Source of the DNA: Acinetobacter sp. CFCC 10889
Lineage (GTDB): Bacteria; Pseudomonadota; Gammaproteobacteria; Pseudomonadales; Moraxellaceae
Length of the DNA stretch: 64,000 nucleotides
Reading direction: 5' to 3'
Assembly: GCF_003268395.1 (NCBI RefSeq)
Contig: NZ_LQXQ01000012.1
Location: forward strand, 1 to 64,000
Every line of letters begins with the position of its first letter. The first letter of the stretch is position 1. Below the pieces are notes generated by a model. The model made no database searches. It worked only from the letters and a program-made list of their open reading frames with translations, and was not told the origin of the DNA. Positions 29,686 through 36,479 of this stretch are shown piece after piece. A program made the translations under genes and the position numbers.

Positions 29686-30027
29686 CTAGATTCTGAGGGA
29701 GTGATGTTGTGTGAGCAGCGAAGTCGGAACATAGATCAAGATGCCTTCATTATCGTTCAACAAAATATAGACCTCGTACCAGTCTTGCTTTTTATCAACA
29801 AATTCAACTTCACCCGATTGCAGTTTTTCAGCAAGGCTAAAACTCAGCCCTAGAAAAGGCATTAGTACATCACATTCATCCTCACAAACAATAAACCACC
29901 CATGTTGGGTGGCTTGATAAGGTTCAGCATACTGTTGTGATAAGGTTTGCATGTGCAGAGCAATACTCGCTCTTATCGTGTTATTCACCACTTGGGCTAA
30001 TTCAGCTTTACTCTTGATGGTCTGCAT
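29686..30027 (-). CDS. Hypothetical protein
   Basis: 113 residues from ATG 30027, selected for its GGAGG site. It overlaps the end of the upstream gene by 20 bp, indicating translational coupling. Soluble, no recognisable family; the centre has GWFIVCEDECDVLMPFLGLSFSLAEKL. Probably an accessory island function. Confidence 0.65.
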   Translation of the reverse strand: MQTIKSKAELAQVVNNTIRASIALHMQTLSQQYAEPYQATQHGWFIVCEDECDVLMPFLGLSFSLAEKLQSGEVEFVDKKQDWYEVYILLNDNEGILIYVPTSLLTQHHSLRI

Positions 30028-30544
30028 GATCATCCTCCATGTCTACATTGCCCTTACTTTTTGCAGTTTTCTTACTCAAAGGTTTCTGACTATTTGTACT
30101 TTCTCCTTCAGCTAACTCAGCCTTTCCCTTCTTGATGTACTGAGACAACTGCGTTGCCCAATGTTGATAATCCGCTTTGACCTCAAGTAAACGTACTGTT
30201 TGAGGATGAGGCTGAATGACTTGCTGATCCACCAGAACCGCCCCTAAAAAACTAGCATTGTTGACAGATTTGCCCATGAATAAGCCCTTCAGTGCAACAG
30301 CATGAAACGGCTTAGCATCCTGATGAAGTTGGGTTAATGTCGCTAAGATTTGCTCAACGGCAATCAACTCAGCACTGAAGCCACCTGAAGACTCATTGGC
30401 ACTCAACGCTAAGCTAAAGGTGTGATAATCATTGTGCTGCCAAAGTTGATACTGAAGTTGCCCTTGGGCACGAACAGACAACTTATTGCAAGTAAAGGTG
30501 TGAATCAGTGTATGACCGACTTTGTCATAAATACGAGGTTGCAT
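30008..30544 (-). CDS. Hypothetical protein with charged C-terminal tail
   Basis: 178 residues from ATG 30544 (AAGGAAA upstream). No known family recognised. Residues 1-135 look globular with alternating hydrophobic strands; the last 45 are low-complexity and charged (KKTAKSKGNVDMEDDHADHQE). First gene after the 30571-30597 terminator, so it may have its own promoter; overlaps the next gene by 20 bp. Confidence 0.65.
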   Translation of the reverse strand: MQPRIYDKVGHTLIHTFTCNKLSVRAQGQLQYQLWQHNDYHTFSLALSANESSGGFSAELIAVEQILATLTQLHQDAKPFHAVALKGLFMGKSVNNASFLGAVLVDQQVIQPHPQTVRLLEVKADYQHWATQLSQYIKKGKAELAEGESTNSQKPLSKKTAKSKGNVDMEDDHADHQE

Positions 30545-30570
30545 AAGAATTTCCTTGAGATATAAAAAAT

Positions 30571-30597
30571 CCCGATGAACTCTAGGAGCGCATCGGG
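30571..30597 (-). terminator. Terminator after the exported-protein pair
   Basis: CCCGATG/CATCGGG stem with a 13-nt loop; on the minus strand followed by ATTTTTTATA. Confidence 0.8.
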
Positions 30598-30620
30598 ACT
30601 TAAATGTGGATAATATGGAT

Positions 30621-31070
30621 TTAGAACATAGATTCACAGGTAGAAATTTCTTTCGCTACTGCTCGAATACTTTGCGGTGTTGGGGTAAAAGTGGTGACCT
30701 TCTTATTATTCAGGAACACATCGATTTTCTTCGCTTTGGCAACCCCTTGTGAGAACTCATACCACGCATTTGCACCATTACGCCATTTTGTAGTTTCAGG
30801 AGCAGCAACATTTTTCTTGCCATCCAGAACAAACGTCAGTGGATATTTAGAGTTGGTATTCTGATAACTACTTTTTGGGGTTTCTAACCGTGCAGAATGA
30901 TCATAGTCATCCCCAGCCCCTACATTACAGGTTACCCACAATGTATTGCCTTTGGTATCACGAATAGAATATTCTGCGAAACCTTGTCCCCAGCCAGATA
31001 CCCAAACATTGGGAGCTGCATGAGCAAAACCACTCATTACAAGTAATGGAATACATAAAAACTTCTTCAT
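30621..31070 (-). CDS. Exported hypothetical protein
   Basis: 149 residues from ATG 31070, which begins a signal peptide (MKKFLCIPLLVMSGFAHA, cut before APNVW). An upstream ATG at 31094 overlaps the preceding stop and would add 8 residues. The mature part has two cysteines (VTCNVG and STCESMF) that may pair in the periplasm and a WVSGWGQGFAEYSI start. No family recognised. Forms a transcript with the gene at 31095-31397. Confidence 0.7.
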   Translation of the reverse strand: MKKFLCIPLLVMSGFAHAAPNVWVSGWGQGFAEYSIRDTKGNTLWVTCNVGAGDDYDHSARLETPKSSYQNTNSKYPLTFVLDGKKNVAAPETTKWRNGANAWYEFSQGVAKAKKIDVFLNNKKVTTFTPTPQSIRAVAKEISTCESMF

Positions 31071-31094
31071 CAAATTTATCTCACTCAAATTCAT

Positions 31095-31397
31095 TTATTT
31101 TCTAGGGCAAGGACGGATACTTTGCACATAAGCACCATCGCCAGTATCATTAAAGAAGCCATGTTTAGACTGAATCTCTAGGCATTGACCTTTCTTGAAA
31201 GGTTGCATTTGCTTGAGTACTTTCTCTGGGAGTGCATACATATTCAGGATGACTTCACCTTTGGTTGTCTGAAAAATAATAGCTTCACCACCAAAGTCAA
31301 CTTTGCTTTTCAAGGTGACTTTCTCAGTCTTTGCAATGGCGCTTGTACTGATGAGTAGACCCAATAAGCTAGAGGCAAGAAGGGGTAAGATTTTCAT
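31095..31397 (-). CDS. Small exported hypothetical protein
   Basis: 100 residues from ATG 31397 (AAGAGA upstream), starting with a signal peptide (MKILPLLASSLLGLLISTSAIA). The mature 78 residues contain strands and one Cys pair (GQCLEI and IRPCPRK) and look like a small beta-rich periplasmic protein. It precedes the other exported gene with 3 bp between stop and the first ATG, suggesting a functional pair. No homologue recognised. Confidence 0.68.
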   Translation of the reverse strand: MKILPLLASSLLGLLISTSAIAKTEKVTLKSKVDFGGEAIIFQTTKGEVILNMYALPEKVLKQMQPFKKGQCLEIQSKHGFFNDTGDGAYVQSIRPCPRK

Positions 31398-31663
31398 ATG
31401 TTTATCTCTTATGTTATGAATTTTAAGTTTGATAATGCAATATACAATCAAGTTTTAGTCTGGATTGGAGTCCTTATAGAACTCCGAGTTGATGAATAAA
31501 ACTCATGAATGTCTAATTAAATTAAATAATGATTTTAGTTAAAGTAAATCATTGTTTTAATATAATATTTTACATAAATACAACTTGAATTCAAATACTA
31601 TTTAATATGCCTGTGGAGAATAATCTAAAGATCTTTTATATATTCATCTTTGGATATTATGGT

Positions 31664-32203
31664 TTATCGAGCTTTATTCATGTGATATTGCATACATTGA
31701 TGCCACGGTGGGGTGTCATCCTGAAACTTAGTACACTTCCATGCAGCCTGTTCAATCGAACTGACCATACCGCCATAAGCATCTATATCTGCAATAGAGA
31801 CATCACCTTGTTGTTTGGGCTTAGGCTTAGAGGCTTGTTCAAGGGCATAACGACGTTCAGCTTCAGCTTTTTGCGCCTGAAGTTCCTGCTGTCTTTGTTG
31901 TTCAGCAAGCACTTGCTGTTGCTTCAAGATCAGATATTCTTCCTTTGTGGCAAAATCAGCAAAACCAATAATTTCTCCATTTGCGTTGTATTGTAATGCT
32001 CGCCATACGGTTTGCCCCTTTTCTGTAAATGGTGCGATACCATCAGGTGAATTCAAGATACGATTCGCCATGTTCTGTTGTTGCTGTGTCTGGTAAGACA
32101 CGACTAACTCATTGGCGGAATGGGCAGCTTGTTGTACATCGGGATTTCCCGACAAAGTTGCTACTGCGGTGAGTGCAGAGCTGAGTAAATTAGAAAAACC
32201 CAT
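31664..32203 (-). CDS. Hypothetical protein with Gln-rich coiled coil
   Basis: 179 residues from ATG 32203 (AGGATA upstream). An N-terminal amphipathic stretch (MGFSNLLSSALTAVATLSG) is followed by a Gln/Ala-rich coiled-coil (near residues 92-120: LKQQQVLAEQQRQQELQAQ) and a C-terminal segment with two Cys. Divergent from the XRE gene at 32308; the palindrome between them may control both. Function unknown. Confidence 0.6.
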   Translation of the reverse strand: MGFSNLLSSALTAVATLSGNPDVQQAAHSANELVVSYQTQQQQNMANRILNSPDGIAPFTEKGQTVWRALQYNANGEIIGFADFATKEEYLILKQQQVLAEQQRQQELQAQKAEAERRYALEQASKPKPKQQGDVSIADIDAYGGMVSSIEQAAWKCTKFQDDTPPWHQCMQYHMNKAR

Positions 32204-32261
32204 GAAATATCCTATATAGACATCGTCATTTTTTTTGCAAGTAATCAATCTATTATGTGTG

Positions 32262-32282
32262 ATGTACCTTTTTTGGGTACAT
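32262..32282. promoter_or_regulatory. Operator-like inverted repeat
   Basis: ATGTACC and GGTACAT arms separated by 7 bases, in the 104-bp gap between divergent genes. A further GGTAC occurs at 32303-32307 just before the XRE start. Confidence 0.5.
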
Positions 32283-32307
32283 TTTGCATTGTATCGATAA
32301 TAGGTAC

Positions 32308-32559
32308 ATGACAGCAAGTATCAATACCCAAGAAATGCAAGTTTTGACGCAATGGTTGAAACAAGAAAGGGAATCCCAACAACTCTCTATGCGTGCATTG
32401 GCTGAACGCATGGACAAACCTCACTCGTATATCCAAAAAGTAGAACAAGGTGAGCGTCGTTTAGATGTTGTGGAATATGTTTGGTACTGTCGTAGTTTGA
32501 AGATCGAACCTCAAATTGGGTTAGACCTCATTCAGCAAGTACTTATAGGAAAAGAATAA
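32308..32559 (+). CDS. XRE family HTH regulator A
   Basis: 83 residues from ATG 32308. The HTH is LSMRALAERMDKPHSYIQKVEQGERRLDVVEYVWYC. It is a paralogue of the convergent gene 32563-32784: both share the pattern VLxQWLxxxR...LS...LA...KP..Y...E.G...L..VEY/IEY..YC..L.I.P. The two stop codons are only 3 bp apart. Likely the plus-strand lysis/maintenance-type switch of the island. Confidence 0.85.
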   Translation: MTASINTQEMQVLTQWLKQERESQQLSMRALAERMDKPHSYIQKVEQGERRLDVVEYVWYCRSLKIEPQIGLDLIQQVLIGKE

Positions 32560-32562
32560 GCA

Positions 32563-32784
32563 TCACTCTTTGATGAAAGCTAAATCAATGATTTGAATTC
32601 CTTCATTTGGATTAATCTGCAAAGCTTGGCAATACTGTAGATATTCGATCAACTCTAGGACATACACGCCTTCCTCAATTCGTTTGACATATTCGACAGG
32701 CTTACCTAAACATAGTGCCAGTTCTTGCTGAGATAACCCATATTCTTGGCGTTTTGAAATCAGCCATTGCTGTAGTACATCCAT
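32563..32784 (-). CDS. XRE family HTH regulator B
   Basis: 73 residues with a strong GGAGG site. HTH LSQQELALCLGKPVEYVKRIEEGVYVLELIEYLQYC. Paralogue of regulator A and convergent to it. The 52-codon gene at 32794-32952 ends 9 bp upstream, so the two are translated from one message. Confidence 0.85.
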   Translation of the reverse strand: MDVLQQWLISKRQEYGLSQQELALCLGKPVEYVKRIEEGVYVLELIEYLQYCQALQINPNEGIQIIDLAFIKE

Positions 32785-32793
32785 GTCTACCTC

Positions 32794-32952
32794 CTAGAGT
32801 AAAGCTAAGGTAATAGCATGCAGCTTAGCGACAACAGGCGTATCTTGGTCATTGCACACACGAATCGCATGAGCAATAGGTTTGCACTGAGGATGAGGAA
32901 TTCGCTCAATTACATCAGAGAAAGTATCAAGTTCTGGGTAATATTTTTTCAT
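32794..32952 (-). CDS. 52-residue small protein upstream of XRE gene
   Basis: ATG 32952 to TAG 32794: MKKYYPELDTFSDVIERIPH and onward through HAIRVCNDQD to HAITLALL. AAAGGAG lies 5 bases upstream. The stop codon merges into the ribosome site of XRE regulator B. The composition looks like a real small protein; no family recognised. The start codon lies within a stem (32946-32985). Confidence 0.7.
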   Translation of the reverse strand: MKKYYPELDTFSDVIERIPHPQCKPIAHAIRVCNDQDTPVVAKLHAITLALL

Positions 32953-32985
32953 GGTCACTCCTTTATTGGTTAAAGACCATGAAAA
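32946..32985 (-). promoter_or_regulatory. Hairpin/inverted repeat over the start of the small gene
   Basis: 11-bp perfect arms TTTTCATGGTC (32946-32956) and GACCATGAAAA (32975-32985). On the minus-strand mRNA the 5' arm carries an ATG opening a five-codon frame (MVFNQ stop), the loop carries AAAGGAG, and the 3' arm carries the real start codon. Confidence 0.6.
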
Positions 32986-33023
32986 TAATATATGTATGAA
33001 TTTCAGATTATTACGTTATGCAG

Positions 33024-33371
33024 TTATTGCTTCTCAACATTTCCTAATTTGATTAATACTGCACATAAAAATCCAGATTTATTTTTATCCCCTAAATTTT
33101 TTAATAAACTGGCTGTACTTGTTGCTTCTTGTTTAGGACACAGATTTTCTAGAGTAGTTCGTAAATTGAGATTTTTAGGTACTGAGCCTGGTACATTTTG
33201 TGTAGAAGGCTTACGCTGAGTTGCCTCTACATTTTCAAATTCCAAGTCATAATTATCGTCAATAAAAAATTTGAGTCGACCTGACTTCTCATTTACTTTA
33301 TTGCAATCATGCCAAATATTTAACTCTTTCTCTTCGGGTAATTGGGTATGTAATACTCTATATATTGTCAT
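33024..33371 (-). CDS. Hypothetical protein
   Basis: 115 residues with AGAGAGG before ATG 33371. Soluble, no family recognised; starts MTIYRVLHTQLPEEKELNIW. Upstream lies the divergent region to hsdM. It may be a control or accessory gene of the RM system, but that rests only on position. Confidence 0.6.
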   Translation of the reverse strand: MTIYRVLHTQLPEEKELNIWHDCNKVNEKSGRLKFFIDDNYDLEFENVEATQRKPSTQNVPGSVPKNLNLRTTLENLCPKQEATSTASLLKNLGDKNKSGFLCAVLIKLGNVEKQ

Positions 33372-33432
33372 GATAAGCCTCTCTTGATTTAAATAAGTCA
33401 GGTGAGGTCTTTCTTATATCTTTCAAGTGTAG

Positions 33433-33545
33433 CGTAGTAGTAGATCAATCGATATTCGTATAGTTATTACTATTTACTACGACCTGTCTTGTCGCTAGGT
33501 CTAAGAAAGATATTTCAAATCAGCCATTTCACGGTAAACTACGAC
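33433..33545. promoter_or_regulatory. Repeated ACTACGAC motifs upstream of hsdM
   Basis: ACTACGAC occurs at 33476-33483 and 33538-33545; an inverted CGTAGTA lies at 33433-33439 facing TACTACG at 33475-33481. They sit in the divergent promoter region before hsdM (start 33577) and could bind a controller. Confidence 0.4.
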
Positions 33546-33576
33546 AAATTTTATGCTTTTTTAGGTTCGTATCTAC

Positions 33577-35151
33577 ATGACCCAAGTACAACTTCAACAA
33601 CTACAAAAACACCTTTGGAATATCGCAAACGATCTACGTGGTAAAATGGGTGCAGATGAATTCCGTGACTACATTCTGGGTTTTATTTTCTACAAATACC
33701 TATCCGAAAAAGCGATTCGTTTTGCCAATGAATTACTGCAAGATGAAGGTCGGACAGAACAATATGCTCAACTCGATGAAAGCAATGCTGATCATGCTGA
33801 ACTGATCGAAGGGATCAAAGAAAACTCAGTAGAAGAAGTGGGCTATGCCTTAGCACCTAAACAGTTATTTCACACCATTGCTGAACGTGGTCGCCAAGGT
33901 ACATTTATACTTGATGAACTTTCCGAGACCTTACGAGAAATTGAGCGCAGCACTTTAGGTGCAGAATCAGAAGATGACTTTGCCAACCTATTTGAAGACC
34001 TAGACTTGAACTCCACCAAGTTAGGCAATAATGCCAATGATCGTAATGAGTTGGTCAGCAAAGTACTCACACACTTGGATAACATCGATTTTGACCTCAG
34101 TAACTCAGAGTCGGACGTTTTGGGTGATGCGTATGAATATCTGATTGGTGAGTTTGCATCAGGTGCAGGCAAGAAAGCAGGTGAGTTTTATACGCCTCAA
34201 ACGGTCTCTAGCCTACTTGCTAAGATTGTGACGCAAGGCAAAGAACGTTTACGTTCAGTCTATGACCCGACTTGTGGTTCAGGTTCGTTATTGCTTCGTG
34301 TGAAGCGTGAAGTACAAGATGTTGACATGATCTACGGTCAAGAGATGAACCGTACCACCTACAACTTAGCACGTATGAACATGATCTTGCATGATGTACA
34401 TTTTGCCAAGTTTGATATAAAGCAAGAAGATACGCTGACACGCCCTCAGCATCTCGAACAGCGTTTCGATGCCGTGGTTGCCAACCCTCCATTCTCTGCA
34501 AAGTGGTCAGCCGATCCAAGCTTTTTACAAGATGAGCGTTTTAGTCGTTTTGGTAAACTTGCACCGAGTTCTAAAGCGGATATGGCATTTGTTCAGCACA
34601 TGCTGCATCAGTTGGATGATCACGGCACGATGGCGGTGGTTTTACCGCACGGCGTGTTATTCCGTGGTTCGAGTGAAGGTGTGATTCGTCAGCAGCTCAT
34701 TGAAAAAATGAACGTGATCGATACGATTATCGGTCTACCTGCCAATATTTTCTACGGTACGTCTATTCCAACTTGTATTTTAGTCCTCAAGAAAAATCGT
34801 CAGCATACAGGCGATATTTTGTTTATTGATGCAAGTAACGACTTCGAGAAGCAAAAGAACCAAAACAAGCTTTTACCTGAGCATTTAGACACGATTATTG
34901 CTGCATATACAAAGCGTCAGGATATCGATAAATACGCCAAAGTAGCAAGCTTAGCTGAGGTTAAGGCGAATGATTACAACCTGAATATTCCTCGTTATGT
35001 GGATACCTTTGAGGCTGAGGCAGAGATAGACTTAGATGATATTGCTAAGCAACTGCAAGCCCTAGAGGTAGACAGCCAAAAGACGGATCAAGTGATTGCT
35101 GACTTCTGTAAAGCGTTAGGTATTGATAGCCCTTTTACAGGAGCTAAATAA
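33577..35151 (+). CDS. hsdM: Type I RM system, DNA methyltransferase subunit HsdM
   Basis: 524 residues. N-terminal HsdM domain (LQKHLWNIANDLRGKMGADEFRDYILGFIFYKYLSEK, shown in family form) and the N6-adenine methylase domain with SAM motif DPTCGSG (230-236) and catalytic NPPF (303-306). The sequence is of the type IC (EcoR124) kind. It methylates the adenine specified by HsdS. The stop overlaps the ATG of hsdS by one base (TAATG), so the two are coupled. Confidence 0.97.
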   Translation: MTQVQLQQLQKHLWNIANDLRGKMGADEFRDYILGFIFYKYLSEKAIRFANELLQDEGRTEQYAQLDESNADHAELIEGIKENSVEEVGYALAPKQLFHTIAERGRQGTFILDELSETLREIERSTLGAESEDDFANLFEDLDLNSTKLGNNANDRNELVSKVLTHLDNIDFDLSNSESDVLGDAYEYLIGEFASGAGKKAGEFYTPQTVSSLLAKIVTQGKERLRSVYDPTCGSGSLLLRVKREVQDVDMIYGQEMNRTTYNLARMNMILHDVHFAKFDIKQEDTLTRPQHLEQRFDAVVANPPFSAKWSADPSFLQDERFSRFGKLAPSSKADMAFVQHMLHQLDDHGTMAVVLPHGVLFRGSSEGVIRQQLIEKMNVIDTIIGLPANIFYGTSIPTCILVLKKNRQHTGDILFIDASNDFEKQKNQNKLLPEHLDTIIAAYTKRQDIDKYAKVASLAEVKANDYNLNIPRYVDTFEAEAEIDLDDIAKQLQALEVDSQKTDQVIADFCKALGIDSPFTGAK

Positions 35152-36356
35152 TGTCTGCGCCAAAGCTAAGGTTTAAAGAGTTTGATGGGGATTGGTCTCT
35201 AAAAAAGCTAGGTGATCTTTCATTTAAACCACAATATGGAATGAATTCTTCAGCGACGGAGTTTGATGGAGAAAATAAATATTTAAGAATTACAGACATC
35301 AATGAGGATGACCATTCTTTTAATTTTTCAAAATTAACATCTCCCGATGATGATTTAGATGATAAATATTTATTAAAAAAGGGTGACTTACTATTTGCTC
35401 GAACAGGGGCTAGTGTTGGAAAAAGTTATTTATATAACTCAAAAGATGGGAAGGTTTATTTTGCAGGATTCTTAATTAAGTTTTCACTTCAAAAAGATGT
35501 GAATCCATATTTTGTATTTAGCCAAACTTTGTCTAAAAAATTTCAAAATTGGGTGATTACTAACTCTATGCGTTCGGGACAACCTGGCATTAATGCAGAA
35601 GAATATTCATTATTACCTATTTCATTTACCTCGCTAGAAGAACAAACCAAAATCGCCTCCTTCCTTTCGCAAGTGGATGAAAAAATCCAGCAACTCAATC
35701 AAAAACACGAGCTTTTGAATCAATATAAACAAGGTATGATGCAAAAGCTGTTTAGTCAGCAGATTCTTTTTAAAGCCGATGATGGGAGTGAGTTTGGGGA
35801 GTGGGAGGAAACGACTTTGGGAAAAGTTGCTGAAATTATTGGAGGTGGAACACCATCAACAGATAATGAGGATTATTGGAATGGGAATATTGTTTGGTTG
35901 ACTCCTTCAGAGATTAATAAAAAGTTTATTTCCGAAAGTAAGAGAACAATTTCTGAATTAGGTGTTCAGAAGTCATCAGCTAAAAAACTACCAATAGGTA
36001 CAATCTTATTTACTTCTAGGGCAACTATTGGGGAAGTTTCAATTGCCATGCAAGAAGTAACAACAAACCAAGGTTTTCAATCTTTCCTTACTAATTCAAA
36101 TACATTTAATGAGTTTTTATATTATTGGATTATTCAAAATAAGAAAAAATTTATTGAGCGGGCAAGTGGTTCAACTTTCTTGGAAATTAGTAAAAGTAAA
36201 ATTCAGCCAATGAAACTACTTTTACCTTGCCTAGAAGAACAAACCAAAATTGCTAATTTCTTATCTGCCATAGACCAAAAAATTGAAGTGGTGGCACAGC
36301 AAATTGAACAAACCAAACAGTGGAAAAAAGGCTTGTTACAGCAGATGTTTGTCTAA
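35151..36356 (+). CDS. hsdS: Type I RM system, specificity subunit HsdS
   Basis: 401 residues in the usual two-half layout: target recognition domain 1 (about 15-160), conserved coil LEEQTKIASFLSQVDEKIQQ (162-205), TRD2 starting at EWEETTLGKVAEIIGGGTPST (about 221-358), and conserved coil LEEQTKIANFLSAIDQKIE to the end. The two coils share a 20-nt DNA repeat (35634-35653 and 36231-36250). The two TRDs set the bipartite DNA target; the sequence recognised cannot be read off. AT-rich compared with hsdM, as usual for exchangeable TRDs. Confidence 0.96.
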   Translation: MSAPKLRFKEFDGDWSLKKLGDLSFKPQYGMNSSATEFDGENKYLRITDINEDDHSFNFSKLTSPDDDLDDKYLLKKGDLLFARTGASVGKSYLYNSKDGKVYFAGFLIKFSLQKDVNPYFVFSQTLSKKFQNWVITNSMRSGQPGINAEEYSLLPISFTSLEEQTKIASFLSQVDEKIQQLNQKHELLNQYKQGMMQKLFSQQILFKADDGSEFGEWEETTLGKVAEIIGGGTPSTDNEDYWNGNIVWLTPSEINKKFISESKRTISELGVQKSSAKKLPIGTILFTSRATIGEVSIAMQEVTTNQGFQSFLTNSNTFNEFLYYWIIQNKKKFIERASGSTFLEISKSKIQPMKLLLPCLEEQTKIANFLSAIDQKIEVVAQQIEQTKQWKKGLLQQMFV

Positions 36357-36372
36357 GACCATACAAAATGAT

Positions 36373-36433
36373 CCATCTCATTGAAGTATTTTCGGCTAAT
36401 GCATAAAATTATGCTATAACTTCAATAAGATGG
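36373..36433 (+). promoter_or_regulatory. Nested hairpin between hsdS and hsdR
   Basis: Arms CCATCTCATTGAAGT (36373-36387) and ACTTCAATAAGATGG (36419-36433), 14 of 15 matching, enclose a second hairpin GCATAA-AA-TTATGC (36401-36414). GGTTTTCTT follows. Possible attenuator or terminator that keeps restriction subunit levels below HsdM/HsdS. Confidence 0.6.
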
Positions 36434-36479
36434 GTTTTCTTAAGCCCTTATCATCCAAAAAATAAAGTCAGAGAAAGAG

